Shown: positions 41,363-49,565 of the stretch, piece after piece
Layout: each line of letters starts with the position of its first letter
Numbering within the stretch: position 1 is the first letter of the stretch
Assembly: GCF_008973465.1 (NCBI RefSeq)
Contig: NZ_WBXN01000004.1
Location: 7,356,501-7,420,500, forward strand
Length of the DNA stretch: 64,000 bases
Source of the DNA: Streptomyces sp. SS1-1
GTDB taxonomy: Bacteria > Actinomycetota > Actinomycetes > Streptomycetales > Streptomycetaceae
Direction: 5' to 3'
Made by a program: the position numbers and the translations under genes
The notes under the pieces: model-generated
Database searches by the model: none
Seen by the model: only the letters and a program-made list of their open reading frames with translations
Told to the model about the DNA's origin: nothing

Positions 41363-42100
41363 ATGATCTTGAAGGTCGAGCGGACCGACGCGCGCACATG
41401 GCCGGACGAGCAGATGAAGGAGCTCTTCAGCGAAGGGTTCCCGGCGTTCATCACCGCCGACCGGCTGGTGAAGGAGTACATAGGCAGGGTCGGCGAGTGG
41501 TTCGCCGACCTGGACCTCACGCTGGTGGACGACCACGACGTACCGGTGGCCTCCGGCTGGGGCGTGCCGATCCACTGGGACGGGCTGCCGGCGTCCCTCC
41601 CCACGGGCTACACGCAGGCGCTCGTCCGCGCCGTCGAAGGCCGTGAGGCACAGGTCGCGCCCAACACGCTCGTGATCTGCGGAGCCGTCGTCACGCCCTC
41701 GCTCAAGGGGCGGGGGCTGGCGGGCAAGGTCCTCGCAGCGCTGCGCGAGGCCGCGCGGGACGCCGGGTTGCCGCAGGTCATCGCCCCGGTCCGGCCGACG
41801 ACGAAGGCCCGGTACCCGTTGACGCCGATCGAGACGTTCATGCGGTGGAGCCGCGAGGACGGGCTGGCCCTCGACCCCTGGATCCGGACCCACCAGCGCC
41901 TGGGCGCGTCGATCCTGGCGGCGGCCCCCGCGTCGCAGACCATGACGGGCTCGGTCGCCGAGTGGGAGGACTGGACCGGGATGGCCTTCCCCGAGTCCGG
42001 TGACTACGTGATCCCGGACGGGCTCAGCCTCCTGGCCATCGACCGTGAGGCCGACCGGGGCGTCTACCAGGAGCCGAACGTCTGGATGCGGCACAGGTGA
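41363..42100 (+). CDS. GNAT family N-acetyltransferase-like protein
   Basis: A 245-residue protein with a GNAT-like core: NTLVICGAVVTPSLKGRGLAGKVLAALREAARDAGLPQVIAPVRPT (about 95-140) contains the R/Q-x-x-G-x-G/A acetyl-CoA loop as G-R-G-L-A-G-K, followed by helix alpha-3. The N-terminus and the EDWTGMAFPESGDYVIPDGLSLLAIDREADRGVYQEPNVWMRH tail are unusual for GNATs and shared by a group of uncharacterised actinobacterial proteins. The acyl acceptor is unknown. Confidence 0.7.
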   Translation: MILKVERTDARTWPDEQMKELFSEGFPAFITADRLVKEYIGRVGEWFADLDLTLVDDHDVPVASGWGVPIHWDGLPASLPTGYTQALVRAVEGREAQVAPNTLVICGAVVTPSLKGRGLAGKVLAALREAARDAGLPQVIAPVRPTTKARYPLTPIETFMRWSREDGLALDPWIRTHQRLGASILAAAPASQTMTGSVAEWEDWTGMAFPESGDYVIPDGLSLLAIDREADRGVYQEPNVWMRHR

Positions 42101-42110
42101 CCCCGGCAGG

Positions 42111-43235
42111 CTAGTCGTCCTGGTCCTCCCGCAGACGGCGAAGCCGCACCTGTTCCCGCTTGGAGTAGGCGGCCGCCCGGATCGCCTCGTCGCTCTCCAG
42201 GCCCGACCCCAGCGCGCCGCCCACCGTGGCGACCGACGCGACGAACCAGGCCAGCGTCCAGTACTCGGTGGCATGCAGCGGGCTTCGCGTCATGGCGGAG
42301 AACACCCGGTCGTTGATGATGAAAAGCGCCCACAGAAGGTTGATGACCAGCAGGCCCACGTAGCAGACCAGCACGCCGATCCCCACGGTCAGGACCGTCG
42401 AGGCGTTGTACAGAGCCGCCCGTTTCCGCGCCTCCGCGGAGATCTCCCCCGTCCGGTGCCACAGATGCGCGTCCACGATCAGCCAGCCGATCATGAGGGC
42501 CACCGATCCGACCATGGCGAACACGAGACGCGGCGTGCTCAGGGCCGCGGCCAGGTTCCAGACGGTGGCGTTCACGGTGGCGATCGCGCCCGTGGCGAGC
42601 GCGGCCGCCAGGGCCTTCGACAGACCCGGCACCAGCCGCCACGGCCGGTTGGCCCGGACCATGCCGGCGAGCAACCGCAGGTAACCGCGCGGCCCGCTGG
42701 TGATGTACCGGAGGTCGGCGGTCTCGTCCTCGTCCACGGTGTCGGGACGGATCGGCGCGACGAGATCGTCGAAGAGCCGCTCCCGCGGTGCGTCCCGCCG
42801 CTGAGCCCCCTCTGCTTCGGCGGTCCGCGCCTGCGTCAGGCTCAGCACGGCCTCCTCCACGGCCCTCTGTGCCCTCTTCTGCAGCCGCCAGCCCCCGAGG
42901 GAGGGAAGGGACAGCAGCGCCAGGCCGTGTTCGTGGCTCAGATCCACCACAAGTTTGCGTCCGTGCGAGTGCAGCAGAAGGTCGGTGAGGGCTACGACGA
43001 TGTCCCAGTTCTCCGAGTCGGCGCGTTCCCTGATCCGGCGCATCACGGTGGGCGGGTCCTCGGTCCCCGCGGCGATCGGCTCACTGACCACCTCGACCTC
43101 GAACCGTCGCCCCCTGCCCGCCTTTCGGGCGAGCCGGTCGGGAAGCCTGCGCGCCATACGCTGAGCGATCTCCGTCGGCGCGTCCGGATCGGCCAGGAGG
43201 GCCACGACCGTGACGTCCTGCGACGACTTCGGCAT
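42111..43235 (-). CDS. membrane protein of unknown function
   Basis: From ATG 43235 the 374-residue product has a soluble N-terminal region (about 1-185) starting SSQDVTVVALLADPDAPTEIAQRMARRLPDRLARK, a Rossmann-like alpha/beta stretch. Four to five transmembrane helices follow (KALAAALATGAIATVNATVWNLAAAL, LVFAMVGSVALMIGWLIVD, LTVGIGVLVCYVGLLVINLLWALFIIND, YWTLAWFVASVATVGGALGSG). No known domain is recognised. It does not overlap the plus-strand acetyltransferase: the gap between stops is 10 bp. Confidence 0.65.
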   Translation of the reverse strand: MPKSSQDVTVVALLADPDAPTEIAQRMARRLPDRLARKAGRGRRFEVEVVSEPIAAGTEDPPTVMRRIRERADSENWDIVVALTDLLLHSHGRKLVVDLSHEHGLALLSLPSLGGWRLQKRAQRAVEEAVLSLTQARTAEAEGAQRRDAPRERLFDDLVAPIRPDTVDEDETADLRYITSGPRGYLRLLAGMVRANRPWRLVPGLSKALAAALATGAIATVNATVWNLAAALSTPRLVFAMVGSVALMIGWLIVDAHLWHRTGEISAEARKRAALYNASTVLTVGIGVLVCYVGLLVINLLWALFIINDRVFSAMTRSPLHATEYWTLAWFVASVATVGGALGSGLESDEAIRAAAYSKREQVRLRRLREDQDD

Positions 43236-43500
43236 GGCTGGACCCCTCTCGAGCGCTGCCCCGCGACCGCAAGTTCCCACAGGATGCCCGCCGAATCACG
43301 GCGCCGCCATGTGACACGTATGCCGACACCCCCGCCCCGTACGGCTCCCTGGGCAGGCGGCCCGATGGACCTCACAGGGCAACCCGAGGGGGGTCGGTTG
43401 GCCCCGGCAGGCGCATGCGTCCGTACGTCCCGTCGGCCACGCTGGCTGGACGACAGGGGGCTGGGAGCCGCCCCGGCCGCCCGCAGCCGGAGGTGCCGTC

Positions 43501-43950
43501 ATGACCGTGATGTCCATCGCCAGGTTCGAGAGGTTCTTCCGTACGGCCGCGGGGCTGGACGTCGACAAGAACGATCTCAAGCGGTACAGCGACTTCGTCG
43601 ACGCCAAGCTCTACGATCTGCTGACCGTCGCCCAGGCCACGGCCAAGGCCAACGGGCGCGACGTCATACGGACCTGTGACCTGCCGATCACGAAGGGCCT
43701 GCAGGAGAGCATCCACCGCTTCCGGGCCATCGACGAGGAACTGGAACTCAAGCCGATCCTCGAACAGCTCGCCACCCACCCCGCGCTCGACCGTACGCCC
43801 GACGAGGACACCGAGGCGGCCTATCCGGAGATCATCGGCGGACTCAGCCTCGCCCTCGCCCAGAGCTTCAAGATCCTCCACCCCGACCTGAAGAACCCCC
43901 AGACACAGCACTGGGACGAGGCCCGAGCCGTCTTCGACCTGCTTCTGTGA
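43501..43950 (+). CDS. DUF1931 family protein (histone-fold type)
   Basis: The 149-residue protein matches DUF1931 along its whole length: SIARFERFFRTAAGLDVDKNDLKRYSDFVDAKLYDLLTVAQATAKANGRDVIRTCDLPITKGLQESI, then a second helical half ending AYPEIIGGLSLALAQSFKILHPDLKNPQTQHWDEARAVFDLLL. The Aquifex member of this family has a pseudodimeric histone fold, so this is a rare kind of bacterial histone-like protein; DNA binding has not been shown for most members. GGAGG precedes ATG 43501. A SpoIIE-type phosphatase gene follows 101 bp later. Confidence 0.85.
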   Translation: MTVMSIARFERFFRTAAGLDVDKNDLKRYSDFVDAKLYDLLTVAQATAKANGRDVIRTCDLPITKGLQESIHRFRAIDEELELKPILEQLATHPALDRTPDEDTEAAYPEIIGGLSLALAQSFKILHPDLKNPQTQHWDEARAVFDLLL

Positions 43951-44051
43951 CGACCCGCGTCCGTGAGCGTCTGTGAGCTGATCCGCGTGGCGGACCCGGG
44001 GGCGGCGCGCTCGGATTGTGGCGGTTCGCCGTCGCGGGGATCATCGAACGC

Positions 44052-45245
44052 ATGGACAGGAACGAGTCCGTCGGTTCCGGGGAGATGCTGCTGGAGGAGC
44101 TCGTCAGGGAGGCCCAGCTGGCCTCACCCGCGGAACTGCCCGTCGTCCTGAGCCGGTACGCCGAGGCCATGGGCCTGGGGACAGCGGCGATCTATCTGGT
44201 CGACATCCAGCAGAGACTGCTGGTGCCGTTCGTCGAGGGTGAGCCGAACCTGGACCTCGAGACGTCGCTCGCGGGGTGGGCCTACCGGGCGAATTCCCTC
44301 CGGGTGGAGGAAGCCCCCTCCGGTGACCTCGACGTATGGCTGCCCCTCGCCGACGGAGCGGAGCGGCTGGGCGTTCTGCATCTGACCGCGGGCTCCCTCA
44401 CCGGCACCAAGTTACGGCGCTGCCGGACGATGGCGCTGCTCCTCGCGCTGATCATCACGTCCAAGCGCACCTACAGCGACACCATCGCGCAGCGCATGCG
44501 GACCAGGCCGATGCACCTGCCCACCGAGATGGTGAGGGCCTTCCTGCCTCCCCGGTCGATCGGCACCGGGCGGGTCGTCTCGACGGCGGCTCTGGAGCCC
44601 GCCTACGAACTGGGCGGCGACGCCTTCGACCACGTCTTCACCGAGGACCTTCTCCACACCACCGTCCTGGACGGCATGGGCCACGATCTGGCGTCCGGAC
44701 TGGCCACCTCCGTCGCCATGGCGGGCTGCCGCAACGCCCGGCGCAGGGGAGCGGGGCTCGACGAACTCGTGGGCACCGTCGACGACGCGCTGGCGAAATG
44801 GCTCCCGGAGCAGTTCTGCACGGGCGTCTTCACGCAACTGCACATGCCGACGGGGGTGCTGAGATGGTGCAACTGCGGTCATCCCGCCCCGCTGCTCATC
44901 CGCCGCCACCGCCTGCTCCACAAGGCACTGGAGCGGCCGGCCGAACCGCCTCTGGGCCTGCCCGCGCGACTCGCCGGGACCACCCGTCAGGTGCACGAGG
45001 TCCGTCTCCGCCCCGGTGACCGCATCCTGCTCTACTCCGACGGTGTCGTGGAGTCACGCAACGAGGCGGGCGAGCAGTTCGGGCTGGAACGCTTCACCGA
45101 CTACATCATCCGGTCCACCGCCGCGGGCCAGAACGCCCCGGAAGTGCTGCGCCTGCTGATCCACTCCATCCTCGACCACCGGCACAACAGACTCAGCGAC
45201 GACGCCACCATCCTGATGTTCGAGTGGCAGCCCCCTGATCCGTGA
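44052..45245 (+). CDS. GAF and PP2C (SpoIIE-type) serine phosphatase
   Basis: The 397-residue protein has an N-terminal GAF-like sensor (about 15-135: LASPAELPVVLSRYAEAMGLGTAAIYLVDIQQRLLVPFVEG) and a C-terminal SpoIIE phosphatase domain (about 165-390). TAALEPAYELGGDAFDHVFTEDLLHTTVLDGMGHDLASGLATSVAM and RPGDRILLYSDGVVESRNEAGEQFGLERF contain the metal-binding aspartates, and RLSDDATILMFEW the final one. Such proteins dephosphorylate anti-anti-sigma factors and release stress sigma factors such as the SigB group. It could pair with the RsbW-like ATPase gene 13 kb away, though that link is only inferred. Confidence 0.88.
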   Translation: MDRNESVGSGEMLLEELVREAQLASPAELPVVLSRYAEAMGLGTAAIYLVDIQQRLLVPFVEGEPNLDLETSLAGWAYRANSLRVEEAPSGDLDVWLPLADGAERLGVLHLTAGSLTGTKLRRCRTMALLLALIITSKRTYSDTIAQRMRTRPMHLPTEMVRAFLPPRSIGTGRVVSTAALEPAYELGGDAFDHVFTEDLLHTTVLDGMGHDLASGLATSVAMAGCRNARRRGAGLDELVGTVDDALAKWLPEQFCTGVFTQLHMPTGVLRWCNCGHPAPLLIRRHRLLHKALERPAEPPLGLPARLAGTTRQVHEVRLRPGDRILLYSDGVVESRNEAGEQFGLERFTDYIIRSTAAGQNAPEVLRLLIHSILDHRHNRLSDDATILMFEWQPPDP

Positions 45246-45297
45246 TCCTGGGAGCCGGGCGGCGCCGTAGTAGACGCCCCCGATGTCGCCCCACGGG

Positions 45298-45690
45298 TCA
45301 GTCCGCGAGGTCGGCCTTGCCGAACAGGACCGCGTAGCTGGACGGGAGTTGGCTGATGATCTGGTTCAGTTCGCCGCCGGTGACGGCGTCGGCCACGGTG
45401 GTCAGGACCGCGCTGGCGTCCCACTGTGCCGTGCGGGGACGGGCGTTGGTGCGTTCGGCGACCCGGCGGTAGAACTCCTCGATCCCGAAGCTCCGTGTCT
45501 GCTCGGGTGTCGCCTGGAGCAGTACCTCTCCCAGCGGGCCGGGCATCTGGGACGCGAGATCCTTGACCTCGCCCGCGCTGATCCGCTGGGCCAGCACCTC
45601 CAGTACGGCGCTGGTGACGTCCGCCGCTTCGCCCTGGTCCTTGTACTCGCCCCGCTCACGCACATGGGCGAGGAATCCGTCGTATTTCAT
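45298..45690 (-). CDS. DUF2267 family protein
   Basis: A 130-residue all-helical protein. MKYDGFLAHVRERGEYKDQGEAADVTSAVLEVLAQRISAGEVKDLASQMPGPLGEVLLQ and a second, related half (FYRRVAERTNARPRTAQWDASAVLTTVADAVTGGELNQIISQLPSSYAVLFG) give the tandem layout of DUF2267, proteins often found near stress and dormancy genes. Function is unknown. GGAGGAGA precedes ATG 45690. It starts 20 bp after the stop of the MFS gene and is probably read from the same transcript. Confidence 0.85.
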   Translation of the reverse strand: MKYDGFLAHVRERGEYKDQGEAADVTSAVLEVLAQRISAGEVKDLASQMPGPLGEVLLQATPEQTRSFGIEEFYRRVAERTNARPRTAQWDASAVLTTVADAVTGGELNQIISQLPSSYAVLFGKADLAD

Positions 45691-45710
45691 CGCTGTCTCC
45701 TCCTGCCCGG

Positions 45711-47639
45711 TCACCGCCGGTCTTCGGGTCCCTCCGGGGTGCTGTCGGGACGGCCGGCGCCGTCCGCCGGCGCGTAGCCGCCGCCTCCGAGGCTCTTGGC
45801 CCGGGACTCCCGCTCGGACTCACGCAGGGCGCGGCGGAAGCGTCCGGGGCCCCAGGAGCGGCCGTCCACGGCCTGTTCGAGCTGGTCGCGGCTGGTCGGA
45901 CCGGACTCCCGGAGCGCGTAGGTGATCTGTTCGACCTCTTCGTCGAGGCGCCGTTCGGCCATGGCGGACGTACGGCTCGCCGTGCCCGCGGTGCCGGCCA
46001 TGCCCGGCGAGTACATCCTGCTGCCCTGTCCGGTGCCCGGACGGTAGCGGCGGGCTCCCGCGCGCTCCCGCTCCCGGCGGCGGGCGGTACGGTCGGCGAT
46101 CCGCTGCTCCCGCTCGTCCACGGCCTGCCGGGCAGGCTCGGGCCGGCGCTCCCGTGCCTCCGGGGACGCGGACTCGTCGCGCCAGGCCGCGTCGGCCTCC
46201 TCGGCGGTGAGCGGCCGGGCGATGTTCTCCAGCGACTGCTGCTCGGCCCGGACACCGTTGACGACCTCGGCCAGACCGCCCAGGGCCATGGCCGCCGCTC
46301 CGACGATGAAGCCGATGGCCACCAGGTCGGTGTCGCCGCTGTGGATCAGATGACCGAACAGCAGCGGGCCGGTGATGCCGCCCACGGCCGTGCCGATCGC
46401 GAAGAACAGCGAGATGGACAGGGCCCGGGTCTCCATCGGGAAGACCTCGCTCACCGTCAGATAGGCGGAACTCGCTCCCGCGGACGCCACGAAGAAGGTC
46501 AGCGAGACCAGCAGGAAGAACCCCCACGCCGTCAGCGAGCCGTTGACCAGCAGAATGGCGAGGACGACCGCCACGACCGCCGAGCCGAAGTAGGTGCTCG
46601 CGATCATCGGCTTCCTGCCCACGGTGTCGAACAGCCGGCCGAGAAGGAGGGGGCCCAGGAAGTTGGCGATGGCGAAGATGGCCATGAAGTAGGGGATCGA
46701 GCCGGAACCGATGTCGAAGAAGCCGTTCAGGATCGTGCCCAGGTCGAAGACGATCGCGTTGTAGAGGAACGCCTGTCCGACGAAGAGCGCCAGACCGAGA
46801 ACGGCGCGACGCGGGTACCGCCGCACCGCCACACCGGCGATCTCCTTGAACGGGATGACGTCGCGCTGCCGTACGGTCACCGCCTCGCCCGGCTCCGGCA
46901 GCTCGCGGTCGGTCTCCTGGCGCACCTCGGCCTCGATCCGGTCGACGATGCGTTCGGCTTCCTCCTCACGCCCGTGGATGAACAGCCAGCGTGGACTCTC
47001 CGGCACATGGCGGCGTACCAGCATGATGCCGAGGCCCAGGATGCCGCCCAGGCCGAAGGCGAGCCGCCAGCCGAGGTCGCCCGCCAGCAGACTCTCGTTG
47101 AGGAGCAGCACGGCGACCAGGCTGCCGAGCGCCGCACCGACCCAGTAGCTGCCGTTGATGGCGAGGTCCACCTGCCCGCGGTTGCGGGCCGGGATCAGCT
47201 CGTCGATGGCCGAGTTGATCGCCGCGTACTCTCCGCCGATGCCCATGCCGGTGACGAAACGGGCGAGGTAGAGGAACCAGGCGTCGTGCGCGAACGCGGT
47301 CGCGACCGTGGCGAGGATGTAGATGCCCAGCGTGAGCATGAACAGCTTCTTGCGCCCGTAGCGGTCGGTGAGCCTCCCGAACAGCAGAGCGCCCACACAG
47401 GCTCCTGCCACGTAGATGGCGGCGGCCGTTCCGATGTCGGCGCTGGTCAGATTGATGCCGCTGCCCGGTTCGGTCATCCGGGCGGCGACGGCCCCCACGA
47501 TCGTCACCTCGAGTCCGTCGAGGATCCAGACGGTTCCGAGACCGATGACGATCCGCCAGTGGAATCGGGACCACGGCAGCCGGTCGAGCCGGGCCGGGAC
47601 CTTGGTGGTGACGACACCAAGCTCGGCGGTGCTGGTCAT
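45711..47639 (-). CDS. MFS transporter (sugar-porter type) with long cytoplasmic C-terminal tail
   Basis: A 642-residue protein. The first 465 residues are a 12-helix MFS carrier: IVIGLGTVWILDGLEVTIVGAV, LLFGRLTDRYGRKKLFML (motif A), FVTGMGIGGEYAAINSAIDELIPARNRGQ and LGRLFDTVGRKPMIASTYFG resemble the sialate/aromatic acid/sugar porters. The remaining 175 residues are cytoplasmic. A charged linker (about 475-520) is followed by MAERRLDEEVEQITYALRES and GPTSRDQLEQAVDGRSWGPGRFRRALR (about 560-606), which looks like a small winged-helix. The substrate is unknown. An IS element is inserted 74 bp upstream of the start, so the natural promoter may be lost or replaced. Confidence 0.85.
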   Translation of the reverse strand: MTSTAELGVVTTKVPARLDRLPWSRFHWRIVIGLGTVWILDGLEVTIVGAVAARMTEPGSGINLTSADIGTAAAIYVAGACVGALLFGRLTDRYGRKKLFMLTLGIYILATVATAFAHDAWFLYLARFVTGMGIGGEYAAINSAIDELIPARNRGQVDLAINGSYWVGAALGSLVAVLLLNESLLAGDLGWRLAFGLGGILGLGIMLVRRHVPESPRWLFIHGREEEAERIVDRIEAEVRQETDRELPEPGEAVTVRQRDVIPFKEIAGVAVRRYPRRAVLGLALFVGQAFLYNAIVFDLGTILNGFFDIGSGSIPYFMAIFAIANFLGPLLLGRLFDTVGRKPMIASTYFGSAVVAVVLAILLVNGSLTAWGFFLLVSLTFFVASAGASSAYLTVSEVFPMETRALSISLFFAIGTAVGGITGPLLFGHLIHSGDTDLVAIGFIVGAAAMALGGLAEVVNGVRAEQQSLENIARPLTAEEADAAWRDESASPEARERRPEPARQAVDEREQRIADRTARRRERERAGARRYRPGTGQGSRMYSPGMAGTAGTASRTSAMAERRLDEEVEQITYALRESGPTSRDQLEQAVDGRSWGPGRFRRALRESERESRAKSLGGGGYAPADGAGRPDSTPEGPEDRR

Positions 47640-47712
47640 GCCATGCCTCCTCGTTCAGCTCACGGGCTGCTGCCAGGAGAGGGACAAGACGGGCCGGAAC
47701 GGGCGGGTCCGC

Positions 47713-47733
47713 CTAGATGAATGAGTCCGATGT
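47713..47733 (+). repeat. left terminal inverted repeat of the IS982-like element
   Basis: Begins CTAGATGAATGAGTCC and matches the right end base for base as a reverse complement over 21 bp. Confidence 0.88.
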
Positions 47734-47778
47734 CCATGCTGGTCGCGACCATGGCGAAGGGCGCCCGTTGGTCAGTGT

Positions 47779-48663
47779 GTGAAGACAAACCTGGACGCCC
47801 TTCTGGCGGCACTGTACGTGTTCATCGACGACCATGTGGCGCCTTGTCGCCGGATCGGGCGACCTCCGAAACTGACGGACGCCGAACTGCTGTGCCTGGC
47901 CGTCGCCCAGGTCCTGCTCGGTTTCCCCTCGGCCCGGCACTGGATCCGCTTCGCTCACGCCCGGCTGGGGCACCTGTTCCGCTATCTGCCCCAGCAGTCC
48001 GCCTACAACAAGCGCCTGAACGCAGCAGGTCCGCTGATCAGTCAGGTGATCGAGGCACTGGCCCGGCAGGTCCCGACCTGGCACGACGACCTGCGGCTGA
48101 TCGACTCCACCCCGCTGCCCTGCGCGGCCTCCCGCGAGACCGTCAAACGCTCCGCCCTGGCCGGGCACTGCGGCTACGGATACTGCCGCAGCCACTCCCG
48201 TTTCTTCTGGGGCCTGCGCCTCTACCTGGTCACCACCGCCGAGGGCATGCCCGTCACCTGGTGCCTGGCCAACCCGAAGATCGGCGAACGCGAGGTGATG
48301 GCGGCGCTGCTGGAACGCGACCACCACCTCGTCCGCCAGGGCCAGGTGATCCTCGCCGACAAGGGCTTCGCCGGGAAGGAGTTCGAAACCTTCGTCAGCG
48401 AGCGCCTCGGAGCCCACCTCGTGCGGCCCGACCGGAAGGACGAGCCGGCCCGGCACGGCAAGATCGCCCGGCTCCGGCAGTGGATCGAAGCCGTCATCGA
48501 CACCCTCAAGGGCCAGCTCAGCCTCGAACAGCACGGCGGCAGAACCCCGGCCGGAGTCTTTGCCCGCACCGGACAACGACTCCTCGCCCTCGCCGCCGGC
48601 ATCTGGCACAACTGGACCACCGGCGCCCCCCTCAAGCGATCACTGATCCCCTACGACCACTGA
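47779..48663 (+). CDS. IS982 family transposase
   Basis: A 294-residue DDE transposase starting at GTG 47779. Catalytic residues are visible: LRLIDSTPLPCAAS (Asp109), QVILADKGFAGKEF (Asp194) and RQWIEAVIDTLKGQLSLEQ (Glu237). The N-terminal part (RPPKLTDAELLCLAVAQVLLGFPSARHWIRFAHARLGHLFRYLPQQSAYNKRL) is the IS982-type HTH region. The ORF is complete and undamaged, so the element may still be mobile. It is the only gene between the two terminal repeats and has the same high GC as the host. Confidence 0.93.
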   Translation: MKTNLDALLAALYVFIDDHVAPCRRIGRPPKLTDAELLCLAVAQVLLGFPSARHWIRFAHARLGHLFRYLPQQSAYNKRLNAAGPLISQVIEALARQVPTWHDDLRLIDSTPLPCAASRETVKRSALAGHCGYGYCRSHSRFFWGLRLYLVTTAEGMPVTWCLANPKIGEREVMAALLERDHHLVRQGQVILADKGFAGKEFETFVSERLGAHLVRPDRKDEPARHGKIARLRQWIEAVIDTLKGQLSLEQHGGRTPAGVFARTGQRLLALAAGIWHNWTTGAPLKRSLIPYDH

Positions 48664-48665
48664 AA

Positions 48666-48686
48666 ACATCGGACTCATTCATCTAG
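48666..48686 (-). repeat. right terminal inverted repeat of the IS982-like element
   Basis: Ends TCATTCATCTAG, an exact reverse complement of the left end. The following bases GGTGGCTTCTGTG begin the next gene's start region. Confidence 0.88.
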
Positions 48687-48687
48687 G

Positions 48688-48936
48688 GTGGCTTCTGTGC
48701 TGCGCTGCCGCCTCCTCGGACACCGATATCGCTTTCTCCACGAGGGTGACACGATGCGCTGGCACTGCGTGCGCGCGTGCGGAGCGGAGGGGAGCAAGCG
48801 GTACCCGACGCCCGAGGACGCGCAGCGGTACGCACAGGCATTCGACCGTGAGGATCTGTCGGACGTGGGCAGGCGCGCACCGCTCGGTCTGCTCCCGCTG
48901 CGGCTGCTGCGCGCCTGGCGTCAGAGGGGCCGATAA
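48688..48936 (+). CDS. small hypothetical protein (MLRCRLLGHRYRF type)
   Basis: An 82-residue protein from GTG 48688, or GTG 48697 giving 79 residues. LRCRLLGHRYRFLHEGDTMRWHCVRACGAEGSKRYPTPEDAQRYAQAFDREDLSDVGRRAPLGLLPLRLLRAW is a Streptomyces-type small protein with a C-x-x-x-C zinc-finger-like pair. Function is unknown. The insertion sequence ends two bases before the first candidate start, so its own ribosome site has probably been displaced or supplied by the element. Confidence 0.65.
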   Translation: MASVLRCRLLGHRYRFLHEGDTMRWHCVRACGAEGSKRYPTPEDAQRYAQAFDREDLSDVGRRAPLGLLPLRLLRAWRQRGR

Positions 48937-48974
48937 GAGGCCCCGATGGCGGCGCGCGCCGGCTCCGTCGCGAT

Positions 48975-48990
48975 GCGGACAGGTGTCCGC
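48975..48990. terminator. short dyad after the small gene, possible terminator
   Basis: GCGGACA and TGTCCGC are exact reverse complements separated by GG, between the small plus-strand gene and the convergent hsp20 gene. It could serve as a weak bidirectional terminator. Confidence 0.4.
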
Positions 48991-49018
48991 AACCGCGGCC
49001 TTCGCGTCAGCCGCCGCT

Positions 49019-49525
49019 TTAGGCGCCTTCACTCCCGGAGCTCTCACTCGCCTCGCTGATCTCGACGTGCCGGGGCTTCGCCACCTCGGCCTTGGGGACG
49101 GTGATGGTGAGCACCCCGTCCGACATCTTCGCGTTGATCTTGTCCGTGTCGACCTCTCCGGGCAGCCGCAGCCGGTACTCGAAGGCCCCGGTGCGGCGGG
49201 TGCTGCGGCGCAGGACGCCCTTGCGCTCCTTCTCCTTCATCTCGCCGGTGACCACCAGCTCCTGGCCGCTCGCCTCGACGTCGACGTCCTTGCTCTTGAC
49301 GCCGGGGAGTTCGATCTCGACGTGGAAGGCGTCGTCGGACTCCGTGACATCCGCCAGGGGTGTCCACGCGACCGCGGTCGCCGTGCCTCCCATCGTGGAC
49401 TCGATCAGCCCGCTCATCTCACTGAGCAGCTGGTCGAACTCCGTCAGCGGATTGCGTGCCCAGCCGAGCGGCATGCCCTGCGGGGCGGTACCCCGGCGGT
49501 GCCGGACGGGCGTGGCCATAGTCAT
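49019..49525 (-). CDS. Hsp20/alpha-crystallin family small heat-shock protein
   Basis: A 168-residue protein. After a flexible N-terminus (PLTEFDQLLSEMSGLIESTMGG) the alpha-crystallin domain spans about 55-150: TESDDAFHVEIELPGVKSKDVDVEASGQELVVTGEMKEKERKGVLRRSTRRTGAFEYRLRLPGEVDTDKINAKMSDGVLTITVPKAE. The conserved D-G-V-L-T-I-T-V-P motif marks the family. It holds unfolding proteins for DnaK/ClpB, whose genes lie upstream on the same strand. AAGGAGAAGAGG precedes the ATG at 49525. It is the last gene of the nine-gene stress operon. Confidence 0.92.
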   Translation of the reverse strand: MTMATPVRHRRGTAPQGMPLGWARNPLTEFDQLLSEMSGLIESTMGGTATAVAWTPLADVTESDDAFHVEIELPGVKSKDVDVEASGQELVVTGEMKEKERKGVLRRSTRRTGAFEYRLRLPGEVDTDKINAKMSDGVLTITVPKAEVAKPRHVEISEASESSGSEGA

Positions 49526-49565
49526 CGCCTCTTCTCCTTCTCGTGATCTCGGCGCCCTCTTGGTG

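Larger units (their letters stand above)
47713..48686 (+). mobile_element. IS982-family insertion sequence, complete
   Basis: An intact element of about 970 bp with one transposase gene and perfect inverted ends. The left end 47713-47733 and the right end 48666-48686 are exact reverse complements (core ATGAATGAGTCCGATGT). The outer four bases, CTAG, are palindromic. They may be part of the terminal repeat or a 4-bp target duplication; in the latter case the element proper is 47717-48682. The element lies between the MFS gene promoter and a small gene, and the whole unit appears recently inserted because the ends and the ORF are undamaged. Confidence 0.88.
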
